In this document: piece after piece, positions 1-7,230 of the stretch
Position numbering within the stretch: the first letter of the stretch is position 1
Layout: each line of letters starts with the position of its first letter
Assembly (NCBI GenBank): GCA_009776345.1
Contig: WRLS01000009.1
Span: forward strand, 1-24,024
Direction: 5' to 3'
DNA: 24,024 nucleotides
Origin: Oscillospiraceae bacterium
GTDB lineage: Bacteria > Bacillota > Clostridia > Oscillospirales > Ruminococcaceae
The notes under the pieces: generated by a model
Told to the model about the DNA's origin: nothing
What the model saw: the letters and a program-made list of their open reading frames with translations, nothing else
Database searches by the model: none
Made by a program: the position numbers and the translations under genes

Positions 1-28
1 CTGTTTTGTTATACAGCTTGGTTATCTA

Positions 29-1630
29 TTAAACGTAACCAAACTCGTTGCAGTATGCAAGCCACTGCTTGGTCCACTCGTCCTGGATTTTAGAAAGCCC
101 TACGTTCTCGGCCCTCTGCAGGAAGTCGGCGATTGAGCCTTCAATGTTATCAACGAAACCGGCCTGGATTGGGCCAAGGTATTCGGTCATGATACCGCGA
201 AGGGCAATACGCTCAGCTTCATAGGACTCATAGTCTTCGGCAAAGCCCTGGCCGATGTTGACCCTGGGATACTTGGTTGTAAGGGACACAGCGTCCAGAC
301 GCTCCATGAAAGCGTTCCTGTAAACATCGGCTTCCCTGAGGAGCATGAATTCTTCCCTGCGCAGGTTCCAGGTGTTGTTGCCTTCATAGGGGAAGTAGTC
401 GTTGAGGTTCTCGCCCTCGGGAAGACCAACCCAGAAGCCGTCACGCATTTCGTAATGCAGGCCTTCGATGCCGTTGTGGATCAGTGCGTGGGCAACGGGG
501 TCTGTCATGACAAGCTCAACAACCTTCAGAGCCTGTTCGGTTTTGCCGGAGCTACGCGGGAATACCGTACAGTTCTGTGTGGGGTGTGCCGGGAAGGCAG
601 CGCCCGTTACTTCGCCGTACGCGATGTACTCATTGATCCAGCCGGGCTGGGTTTCTTCAAAGAGTACCTTGTAGGTTACTTGCTTGTTGGGGTTCTGGCC
701 GCCGATAAGCGCGACGGTCATGCCTGTGCCGTAGGTGTCGGTTTCATGCAGGGAGGTGTCGCTCAGTGCGCCCCTGGACCAGAAGCCGGCATCCGCCCAG
801 CGCTTCATCGTGTACATATCTTCCACAAAATCATCGCTTGCCCAGTAGTTTACTACCTGGGACGGGTCGTGGTGGGTCGCCGCAAGGCCGTATGCCTGGA
901 TTGTCCAGGGATACTTCATCTCGAGCGCGCCCATGCCTGTGAATGCCAGTGACCAGCTCATCGCATCGGCGTGTTCGCGGACGATGAGGGTCTGCTCAGG
1001 CATATTCTCCCTGTATCCCATGAGCAGGGCTTCCATGTTCTCAAAGGAATCGGGTTTTGGCAGATTGAACTGTGCGCGGAGGTCTTCACGGTAGGAGATG
1101 CCCAGCGACACATATTCCGGCCAGAGGTTCGGGATGGCATAGATGTTGCCGTCGATACGCATGGCATTCCACGCGCCCTGGTCGATCATGCTGTACAGTG
1201 TGGGGATGTGCTGGGGCAGAAGGTCGTCCAGCTCATGGAAAGCCTGTGCCCTGGCAAGTGCGGGATAGCCCCACCAGCTCGCCGCGTACATAAGGTCGGC
1301 GCCGCCGGCGGTCAGTTTGGTCTGCATTTTCTGCATCGCGTCTGTCCAAGTGGAGAATTCAAAAGTAACCGTGGTGTTCAGCTTCTCCAAAAGATACTCG
1401 TTAAACGCGGCTTCCACTGTCGGATAGTCAGCGCGGGGGTCGCCGGGTGTGTAGTAAACGAGATCTACCGGCGGCTCACCTGCCGGAGCGGCGGGTGTCG
1501 ACGTTTGGTTGTTGTTTGAGGATGGGGCGGGGGCTGCATCGGTGCCTTGATTGTTATTACCTCCGCATCCCGCAAACAGGGACACAACCAGCACGGTGAC
1601 AAGCAGTACACTTAAAACCAGTTTTCTCAT
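29..1630 (-). CDS. ABC transporter substrate-binding lipoprotein (carbohydrate type)
   Basis: This is the extracellular receptor of a carbohydrate (oligosaccharide) ABC importer, anchored to the outer face of the membrane. The 533-residue product starts with a lipoprotein signal: basic MRK, a hydrophobic stretch, then the lipobox LFAGC with the lipidated cysteine at residue 22. A low-complexity Asn/Ser/Thr/Pro/Ala linker follows to about residue 53, as is usual for Gram-positive lipoproteins. The remainder is rich in Trp and Tyr, as in family 1 sugar-binding proteins, and its length is normal for LplA-like receptors. It is the last gene of an operon, 59 nt after the second permease. A GGAG lies about 11 nt before the ATG. 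No ATPase is present, so a shared MsmK-type ATPase encoded elsewhere is likely. The substrate cannot be read from the sequence. The family call is secure, the sugar specificity unknown. Confidence 0.9.
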   Translation of the reverse strand: MRKLVLSVLLVTVLVVSLFAGCGGNNNQGTDAAPAPSSNNNQTSTPAAPAGEPPVDLVYYTPGDPRADYPTVEAAFNEYLLEKLNTTVTFEFSTWTDAMQKMQTKLTAGGADLMYAASWWGYPALARAQAFHELDDLLPQHIPTLYSMIDQGAWNAMRIDGNIYAIPNLWPEYVSLGISYREDLRAQFNLPKPDSFENMEALLMGYRENMPEQTLIVREHADAMSWSLAFTGMGALEMKYPWTIQAYGLAATHHDPSQVVNYWASDDFVEDMYTMKRWADAGFWSRGALSDTSLHETDTYGTGMTVALIGGQNPNKQVTYKVLFEETQPGWINEYIAYGEVTGAAFPAHPTQNCTVFPRSSGKTEQALKVVELVMTDPVAHALIHNGIEGLHYEMRDGFWVGLPEGENLNDYFPYEGNNTWNLRREEFMLLREADVYRNAFMERLDAVSLTTKYPRVNIGQGFAEDYESYEAERIALRGIMTEYLGPIQAGFVDNIEGSIADFLQRAENVGLSKIQDEWTKQWLAYCNEFGYV

Positions 1631-1689
1631 TGTCTTGATCTACTCCTATTCTTAATATGTATTTGCACATAACCGGAATGGTAATGGGG

Positions 1690-2580
1690 TTAACCCTTTA
1701 CCGCGCCGATTGTGATGCCGCTGATAAAGTACCGCTGTACAAAGGGATAGAACAGCAGCACGGGTCCCGTTGCCACGACAGCCATCGCGAGCTTTACGGT
1801 TTCTGTAGGCACGTTATCCTGGTTTATGCCTACTTCCGAGGCAAGCTGGCGCATCGCTTCTGTGGCGTTGAGCATATTGTACAGATAGAACTGCAGCTGC
1901 CAGGTGTCGGAGTTGACGCTGAACATGGACGAGCGGAACCAGTCGTTCCAGTGGTTGAGGGCAAGGAACAGGCCGACAGTCGCAAGCCCCGGCGTCAAAA
2001 CCGGCAGGACAATGCGGGCAAAGATGATAATATGCCCCGCGCCGTCGATTTTGGCGGATTCTGTGATTGCGTCCGGCACCGCCCCTGTGATGAATGTGCG
2101 CATGATGATGATCAGGAAGGGCGCGGTAAGCGCCGGGAACCATACGGCAAAGGTAGTGCCTTTCAAGTTCAGCACGGTGGCGTACATCAGGTACTATGGG
2201 ACCATGCCGCCGCCGAAGATGGTGGTAAAGTAAATTAGGAAAGACACAGTGTTGCGGTATTTAAATTCTTTGCGGGAGATTACGTAGGCTGTCAGCGTAG
2301 TTGTCAGCAGCCCGGTGAATGTCCCGATCGCAACATAGTACAGGTTGTTCCTGTACGCCTGCATAATGCCCTTTGGCGCGTTGAAGATAGTTTCGTACGC
2401 CTGCATGGTGACATCCCGCGGGAAGATGCTGTAGCCCTCCCTTACGATGACCGTGTTGCTCGAAAAGGAGCCCGAAACGATCATGATGAACGGCAGCACA
2501 CAGATTAGCGCCGTGGTGATAAGGAAGAAATACTTGATAATATCAAACGTGATCATGGACGCGTCTTTACGTATATGCAC
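1690..2580 (-). pseudogene. ABC carbohydrate permease (LplC/MsmG type) interrupted by in-frame TAG
   Basis: This frame encodes an inner-membrane permease of the LplC/MalG family, but a TAG stop at 2194-2196 (codon 129 of 297) splits it in two. Both halves stay in the same frame. The upstream half holds the first membrane segments and ends GGMVP. The downstream half resumes YLMYATVLNLKG and carries the EAA loop (ESAKIDGA) that contacts the ATPase. Homologues often read GGxVPWYL here, so the stop most simply reflects TGG (Trp) to TAG, one base. The GTG start has AGGAGG 8 nt upstream. Without the stop the protein would be 296 residues, normal for the family. An ATG at 2185-2187 could in principle restart the C-terminal half, but no good ribosome binding site precedes it. 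It could be a true pseudogene, a sequencing error, or a suppressed stop. Confidence 0.85.
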
Positions 2581-2599
2581 GGATGCGGCCTCCTTTCAT

Positions 2600-4090
2600 T
2601 TAAAACAGTGCGTATTCTTCGTTGCTGCGCTTGATGAAGAAGTTGGTGGTCATGATGATGATAAAGCCGAATATAGACTGGAACAGGCCCGCCGCCGCGC
2701 CAAGCCCCATGCTCAGCGGTTGGGTGGTTGTTATGCGGTAGACATAGGTGTCGAAGATATCCGCCACATTGAAGAGCCTGCCGTTATGCCCGATGATCTG
2801 GTAGAACAGCTCGAACTGCCCCCTCATGATGCCGCCCAGCGCGAACAGCAGCAGGATGATAAACGTGGGCTTGAGGTGCGGGAGCGTTATGTAGATGATC
2901 TGCTGGAATACATTCGCGCCGTCAATTTGCGCCGCTTCGTAATATTCCTCGCTGATGCTCATGATAGTGGCAAGGTAAATGACCATGCCGTAGCCGAGGT
3001 TTTTCCACACAAAGAAGAATGTGATCAAAAACGGCCAGTAATGCGGCGTGTTGTAGAAGTCGATGCGATCCATGCCCATTGAGGTCACGATCGTGTTTAC
3101 TATGCCGATCTCGTAGTTGAGGATGTTGTACACCATAACGGACAGGATAACGAAGGACACGAAGAACGGCATGAATATCAGCGTCTGGGATGTTTTCTTG
3201 AAGTATTTGTTGCCCACACGGCTTACCATAATCGCGAAAACAATCTGCAATATATTCCCCAGCCCGATAAACACAACATTATACAGCACCGTGTTGCGCA
3301 CCAGCCGTCCTAAATCCATAAGGAAGAAGAACTCGAAATTCCTGCCGCCGACAAATGGGCTGGCAAAAAGCCCGTCCCGGAAATTGAACTGCGTAAACGC
3401 GAAGTAGATACCGACCATCGGCAAGTAGTTGTTGATCAAAAAGTACGTGATAACCGGCAGCAGGAAGACGAATAAAATCCAGTTGCGCCGAAGCTCCTCA
3501 AGAAAACCGTGGTCTTTTTCCAGCGCGCGCTCCCGCTTTTCCATCTTTTTAATAATTATGTATGTCCCCACCGAAAGCAGCAGTGTTATGTACGGTATTG
3601 GTGTCGCCACAAACCCGGTCATCCCGAAATGGTGGTTAGAGTAGAACATATAGACGATTGTTGCCGCGGATGCCAAAAAGCTCAGGATCATTGCGGCCTG
3701 GGCCATCCCGTAAAACGACAGCAGGCCCTTTTGCCCGTACTTTCTCGTAGCCGCGCGGATGACAGTGACCAAGTGCATGAAGGCCGCCCCCAGCGCCGCC
3801 AAAAGAAGCAGTGCCGCGAAGAACCCAAGGATCCCCCAGCGTGTTTCCTGCACAAAACTCAAGATTGTCAGAACCGAATAGCCCCCGTCAAGCTCCGCAA
3901 TGACCTCGCTTTCCAGCCCCATATGAGCGTACAGCGTGCCTGTGTTGACAACCGCGATCCAGGGGATAAACGGCAAGGTCATGATCAGCATAAGCAAAGA
4001 CGATGCGGCTGTTATAAGCACGCCCTGCTTTTGCCCGCCCCTTTCACGCTCCAGCAGCTCATTGCCCGGCGGTATGGATGCTTTTACCAT
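2600..4090 (-). CDS. ABC carbohydrate permease (LplB/MsmF type) with N-terminal membrane extension
   Basis: This is the partner permease of the importer. The C-terminal 300 residues (from about residue 195) are a standard LplB/MalF-type permease: an opening membrane segment (NWILFVFLLPVITYFLI), further segments, and an EAA loop at about residue 385 (EAAQIDGA) for ATPase docking. The protein is 496 residues, while such permeases usually have about 300. The extra N-terminal 190 residues hold roughly four hydrophobic segments (about residues 26-48, 90-112, 127-150 and 160-177) ending in a basic KKMEKRER stretch. The role of this extension is unknown; a regulatory or stabilising membrane domain is a guess. 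It is the first gene of the operon, with GAAAGGAG about 9 nt before the ATG, and its stop lies about 20 nt before the next gene. The permease call is firm. Confidence 0.92.
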   Translation of the reverse strand: MVKASIPPGNELLERERGGQKQGVLITAASSLLMLIMTLPFIPWIAVVNTGTLYAHMGLESEVIAELDGGYSVLTILSFVQETRWGILGFFAALLLLAALGAAFMHLVTVIRAATRKYGQKGLLSFYGMAQAAMILSFLASAATIVYMFYSNHHFGMTGFVATPIPYITLLLSVGTYIIIKKMEKRERALEKDHGFLEELRRNWILFVFLLPVITYFLINNYLPMVGIYFAFTQFNFRDGLFASPFVGGRNFEFFFLMDLGRLVRNTVLYNVVFIGLGNILQIVFAIMVSRVGNKYFKKTSQTLIFMPFFVSFVILSVMVYNILNYEIGIVNTIVTSMGMDRIDFYNTPHYWPFLITFFFVWKNLGYGMVIYLATIMSISEEYYEAAQIDGANVFQQIIYITLPHLKPTFIILLLFALGGIMRGQFELFYQIIGHNGRLFNVADIFDTYVYRITTTQPLSMGLGAAAGLFQSIFGFIIIMTTNFFIKRSNEEYALF

Positions 4091-4115
4091 GCTCCGGCGC
4101 TCCTTTCAAAATAAA

Positions 4116-4373
4116 AGTGAAAGTATTTTTCGCCAATTTGCTGTAGAATTGCGTTAAATGGCTATTTAACGCAATTGCCGCAACTAACGCTTGCGTGTTG
4201 GTTGCTTTTTTCATTTTGGCGAAAATTACGCTTGCATTTTTCGGGCTAAAAATTTTCTTCGGCGGAGTCGTTGTCGTTTTTTGCGATAACTCCGTCGATT
4301 TTTTTTGCCCGAATTGCGTTAAATAGCCATTTAACGCAATTATTGGAGCAAATTGGCGAAAAATGCTTTCACT
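4116..4373. repeat. 258-bp inverted-repeat element (MITE-like or invertible promoter segment)
   Basis: Bases 4116-4176 and 4312-4373 are near-identical inverted repeats of 61 and 62 bp, beginning AGTGAAAG and differing at about one substitution plus a 4/5-nt patch. Each arm ends internally in a perfect 30-bp palindrome (4147-4176; 4312-4341) made of AATTGCGTTAAAT, a 4-nt centre, and its complement. The two palindromes are exact reverse complements (centres GGCT and AGCC). The 135-nt middle contains further imperfect hairpins, for example about 4178-4205 and 4231-4311 (CGGGC against GCCCG). No transposase or long coding frame is present. The left end lies 25 nt from the permease start and the right end 39 nt from the secreted-protein start, so both divergent promoters should lie inside it. 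I did not identify a target-site duplication. Confidence 0.8.
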
Positions 4374-4384
4374 GTGCCAAATTT

Positions 4385-4398
4385 TTCGTGAAAACGAA
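4385..4398 (+). promoter_or_regulatory. Small GAAA-loop hairpin next to a ribosome binding site
   Basis: TTCGT and ACGAA form a 5-bp stem closed by a GAAA tetraloop, directly followed by the AGGGAG that serves the gene at 4413. In the mRNA this hairpin would sit against the Shine-Dalgarno sequence and could influence translation or stability. It is short, and its role is inferred only from position. Confidence 0.35.
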
Positions 4399-4412
4399 GG
4401 GAGAAAAATTAC

Positions 4413-5489
4413 ATGAAAAAGATTTTTGCACTGCTGCTCGTCGCCGCGCTGGTGATGAGCATCGCGCCGACGGCTCTGGCTGCGGCTGTGACATTCAAAG
4501 ACGGTCACGACCTAGGTTTCTCACTCTCAAGATTCCCTGAGACCCTTCAGAATGTATGGGTCAATGTTGATGGGGTTACATTAGCAAATGACTCTTCTGG
4601 ATGGTATGTGGACGTTGGCACTAAAGTTGCGAAAGGTTCCGCTACGATCGTTGAATTTCGCAACACAGGCGGTATAGACCCAGTGGCAATAAATGAGAAA
4701 ATAGAAGGTGAGTTGAGAGTTCGACCGGTTAACAATTTTGCTGTTAAAGAAGTGACGAAAATAACTGAACGCCTTGATGGGGCGACTTACGTTAAAGGTC
4801 TGAAAATTGTTTGGGCCGAGGAGTTCAGAAGCGTTCAAAATGACCGCTCATTCTCTTTCAATATCCGACTGGCAACAACACAAGATCGAAATGATAGAGT
4901 GTTAGAGGTTGAAGGTAAGTTTAAAGAGGAGCGCGACCTCGTGATATATTCAGGGGACTCTGCTTCGAAACTGAACCTAGGAGACGCTCGACTTCTTAAG
5001 GTTGACGCGACTGCCAGAAATGTCACGATTGCTGACAAAGGCGTAGAAATTACAACAAATTTCTTTGCTAACAGAAATGTCTGGGTTAAAATCGACGCTG
5101 ATTCTAACAACGAAGATGTACTTGAGTTTGTGGACACCTATCCTCGTTACGTTCAAAGGTGGTTCACAATCGACTCCATTGGTATCAACAGCACAATTAA
5201 GTTTGTTGACTACGCCAGGACTGAGTATGTTTACTTCATTCCTGCCGGCGGCGGCGTAGACGATGCTGTGTACCTTGGTACAGCCAATGGCTCCTTCGAG
5301 TTCCTCAACGGCAAATACTACATCGCCAGTTCTGAGATTACTCTCGCGAACGCTGTTGTAGACGACGACGAGCCGGAAGATCTGGATGACCTCGACGATG
5401 ACGATCTCGATGATTTCGACATCGGCGGCGACACCGGCGGCGACAGCACACCGTTCAACGTGAACGACAACCCCGGCACCGGCCGTTAA
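4413..5489 (+). CDS. Secreted protein of unknown function with Asp-rich C-terminus
   Basis: I do not recognise the family. The 358-residue product has a clear signal peptide (MKKIFALLLVAALVMSIAPT, then ALAAA), with cleavage expected near residues 23-25 and no lipobox. The middle (about residues 28-310) looks like beta-rich extracellular modules without an enzyme motif I can name. The tail (about 316-358) is very acidic (EDLDDLDDDDLDDFD), then Gly/Asp-rich, ending NPGTGR. It lacks a C-terminal membrane anchor or complete sortase signal. AAGGGAG precedes the ATG by about 8 nt. By hand count, bases 4741-4800 are 43% GC but 5401-5460 are 62%, so the middle is more AT-rich than the 3' end. It is the only convincing plus-strand gene here, divergent from the sugar importer. 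An acidic surface or matrix protein is possible but unproven. Confidence 0.75.
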   Translation: MKKIFALLLVAALVMSIAPTALAAAVTFKDGHDLGFSLSRFPETLQNVWVNVDGVTLANDSSGWYVDVGTKVAKGSATIVEFRNTGGIDPVAINEKIEGELRVRPVNNFAVKEVTKITERLDGATYVKGLKIVWAEEFRSVQNDRSFSFNIRLATTQDRNDRVLEVEGKFKEERDLVIYSGDSASKLNLGDARLLKVDATARNVTIADKGVEITTNFFANRNVWVKIDADSNNEDVLEFVDTYPRYVQRWFTIDSIGINSTIKFVDYARTEYVYFIPAGGGVDDAVYLGTANGSFEFLNGKYYIASSEITLANAVVDDDEPEDLDDLDDDDLDDFDIGGDTGGDSTPFNVNDNPGTGR

Positions 5490-5551
5490 TTTGGCCGCTA
5501 ACTTAACTGATTTTCCTAACCGACTTTCTCACGGTAGGTAAATCTCCTTTC

Positions 5552-5590
5552 AAGCCCCCCGCGGCTCTCCAGGCCGCGGGGGGCTTTTTT
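5552..5590 (+). terminator. Rho-independent terminator after the secreted-protein gene
   Basis: A perfect 14-bp GC-rich stem (AAGCCCCCCGCGGC at 5552-5565, complement at 5573-5586) with a 7-nt loop is followed by a run of T to 5590. It ends plus-strand transcription 60 nt after the stop of the gene at 4413. The reverse orientation has no comparable T tract, so it is chiefly a plus-strand terminator, placed just before the convergent metalloprotease gene. Confidence 0.93.
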
Positions 5591-5596
5591 AATGCA

Positions 5597-6163
5597 TTAC
5601 ATATCCACAAAATAATCACACTCGCCCGGCAGCAGCATCCCAAACCGCCGGACCAGCCGCCTGTCCTGCTCGGTGTCCGCGTCTTTCGGGTTTTGCAGCT
5701 TTATCGCCGCCGCTTGCCTTGATATCGCAAAAACCGCGCAGACATCCTCCGGGGTTAGCGGATGATTATTGCGCGTTTGCATTTCCCGCACAAGCGCCGA
5801 CGGCATGAGAAGCTCCGCGGCGAAGCTGTTTGCCTCATTTTCGTTTGCGGCACGGTCGTCCCCGTGGCCTAAATAAATATGCCCCAGCTCATGGGCCAGG
5901 GTAAAATTTATTCGGCGCAGGCTGCGCACTTCCTCATCATAAAGCACAGCGGAGGCCGCCCCGCCCTCAAGCTTCAGCATAAATCCATCGCGCAATGCCT
6001 CCGTGAGTTTTGCCCTTGTCATCCTCGTTTCGCGGCAAAGCTCCCCGTAAGTTTTAAAGCGCACCGGGCGGTCAAATTTAAATTTCCGCACATCAAAAAA
6101 CAAGCTGCCCGGCCGCTGTTTCAACAGCAGTTCTACAGCGGCAAGCCGCGGCTTGTCAGTCAT
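5597..6163 (-). CDS. ImmA/IrrE family metallo-endopeptidase
   Basis: This is a zinc peptidase of the ImmA/IrrE family, whose members cleave a partner XRE-type repressor in response to a signal such as DNA damage. The 188-residue product has the HExxH site in TLAHELGHIYLGH and a downstream acidic stretch (NENEANSFAAELLMP) that supplies the third zinc ligand, exactly the family pattern. The ATG at 6161-6163 is preferred over an upstream in-frame TTG at 6173-6175; it overlaps the repressor stop as ATGACTGA, implying translational coupling. The partner XRE gene lies immediately upstream, so cleavage of that repressor is the natural inference. No integrase or phage genes are visible here, so the pair may be a stand-alone stress switch or a relic of a mobile element. 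Confidence 0.88.
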   Translation of the reverse strand: MTDKPRLAAVELLLKQRPGSLFFDVRKFKFDRPVRFKTYGELCRETRMTRAKLTEALRDGFMLKLEGGAASAVLYDEEVRSLRRINFTLAHELGHIYLGHGDDRAANENEANSFAAELLMPSALVREMQTRNNHPLTPEDVCAVFAISRQAAAIKLQNPKDADTEQDRRLVRRFGMLLPGECDYFVDM

Positions 6164-6509
6164 CACTAAGCCCAAGCAGGTCCAGGCACATTTTTATATC
6201 GTTTTCAAAGCTTGCGATCACACGCTCCCTTTGCGCGTTCGGGATGCGCTCCGCCTTGCGCGCGAGCAAAAGCAGCCTTTGCTCCTGCAAATTCTGCGCC
6301 ATGGGCGGGTTGTCCTCGGTGGTCTGGAAAAAAAAGTCGGTGCTGACTTCAAAATAATCCGCCAGCTTTTTCAGCGTGAGGGAATCAGGCACAGACACCC
6401 CGCGCTCATACGCGCTGTAGGTCTGCCGCTTTACCCCCAGGAAAATTGCAATTTCATCCTGCGTAATCTTTTTTTCCTTGCGGATTTTTTTCAGCCTTTC
6501 ACCAAGCAT
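6156..6509 (-). CDS. XRE family HTH transcriptional regulator
   Basis: This small cytoplasmic DNA-binding protein (117 residues) has an N-terminal Cro/C1-type helix-turn-helix: LKKIRKEKKITQDEIAIFLG, then VKRQTYSAYERG, then LKKLADYFEVSTDFFF. The C-terminal part is probably for dimerisation and for recognition by the protease. The start is uncertain. ATG at 6507-6509 has GGTGA 5 nt upstream, whereas an earlier ATG at 6519-6521 has its GAGGG only 1 nt away, so the later start is preferred. The gene is translationally coupled to the ImmA-type protease downstream, the usual layout of repressor/anti-repressor pairs. A promoter with an overlapping palindrome lies just upstream, suggesting autorepression. 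Its regulon beyond itself cannot be seen from this window. Confidence 0.9.
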   Translation of the reverse strand: MLGERLKKIRKEKKITQDEIAIFLGVKRQTYSAYERGVSVPDSLTLKKLADYFEVSTDFFFQTTEDNPPMAQNLQEQRLLLLARKAERIPNAQRERVIASFENDIKMCLDLLGLSDD

Positions 6510-6542
6510 ATCAGTCACCATTCCCTCAAACAGCTTTTGCTT

Positions 6543-6571
6543 ATTATAGCAAAGAAGTTTTGCAATTGCAA
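6543..6571 (-). promoter_or_regulatory. Promoter and candidate operator of the XRE/ImmA pair
   Basis: Read on the minus strand, TTGCAA (-35, 6566-6571) and TATAAT (-10, 6543-6548) are separated by exactly 17 nt. The -35 box is half of a perfect 12-bp palindrome, TTGCAATTGCAA (6560-6571), well placed to be bound by the XRE protein and block RNA polymerase. The promoter match is strong; the operator role is inference from symmetry and position. Confidence 0.75.
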
Positions 6572-6636
6572 GCCTCTTTCTGATTTTTCGTCAAGATTAA
6601 CAGTAATATATGTCGGAAAATGACGAATTGGGGATT

Positions 6637-7230
6637 TCACGGCGCAGGATGTGCCTGCTTTGCGAGAATCCTCGCCAAATCGCGCAGTGCCTTTCCACGG
6701 TGGCTTACCGTGTGTTTTTCTTCGGCGCTTATCTGCGCCATTGATTTTTTTCCGCGAAAAAAAATCGGGTCGTACCCAAAACCGCCAATGCCCGCCGGCG
6801 CAAAGCCGATCATGCCTTCGCAGGCGCCTTCGCAGACGATTTCGCGCCCGTCTTCTAAAATGCAGTGGATCACACAGACAAACCGCGCCGCGCGTTTTTC
6901 CGGCGGGACCCCCTCCAGCTCCGACAAAAGCAGGGCGATTTTTTCTGTGTGCGGGATATCGCCGCCGTATCTCGCCGAGTAAACGCCCGGCCGCCCGCCG
7001 AGCGCGTCCACGCATAACCCGGAGTCGTCGGCGAATACGGGCAAGCCCACCGCCTTAAAAAGCGCGCGCGCTTTGATTGCGGCGTTTTCGGCGAAGGTAT
7101 CGCCGGTTTCCTCGATTTCATCGGTAAACCCGGCTTCCGCCGCAGAAATGACCTCAATGCCCATCGGCGCCAAAACCGCGCGGAATTCCTCCAGCTTGTG
7201 CGGGTTTGACGTAGCCGCCGCAAGTTTCAC
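6637..7230 (-). CDS. rdgB: XTP/dITP diphosphatase (RdgB/HAM1 family)
   Basis: This enzyme removes non-canonical purine nucleotides (dITP, XTP) by hydrolysing them to the monophosphate and pyrophosphate, protecting DNA and RNA from deaminated bases. The 197-residue product has the family N-terminus (ATSNPHKLEEF), the acidic substrate/metal site ADDSGL (about 67-72) and GGRPGVYSARYGG, with FAPAGIGGFGYDPIFF further on. Length is typical. The start is GTG, overlapping the ftsY stop as GTGA, so the two genes are translationally coupled. It is the last gene of the long housekeeping array. I see no strong terminator between it and the XRE promoter downstream. Confidence 0.95.
   Translation of the reverse strand: MKLAAATSNPHKLEEFRAVLAPMGIEVISAAEAGFTDEIEETGDTFAENAAIKARALFKAVGLPVFADDSGLCVDALGGRPGVYSARYGGDIPHTEKIALLLSELEGVPPEKRAARFVCVIHCILEDGREIVCEGACEGMIGFAPAGIGGFGYDPIFFRGKKSMAQISAEEKHTVSHRGKALRDLARILAKQAHPAP

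Noticed and set aside
2194..2196. TAG recoded as an amino acid genome-wide
   Set aside because: TAG is the normal stop of topA, trmFO and infC in this same window, each at the expected family length.
4059..4508. Minus-strand open frame spanning the inverted-repeat element (about 149 codons)
   Set aside because: It overlaps the starts of both flanking genes, reads through the palindromes producing repeated peptides, and lacks a ribosome binding site.
5597..6509. Toxin-antitoxin module
   Set aside because: The HExxH metalloprotease with an XRE partner fits the ImmA/IrrE regulatory pair better; no toxin domain is seen.
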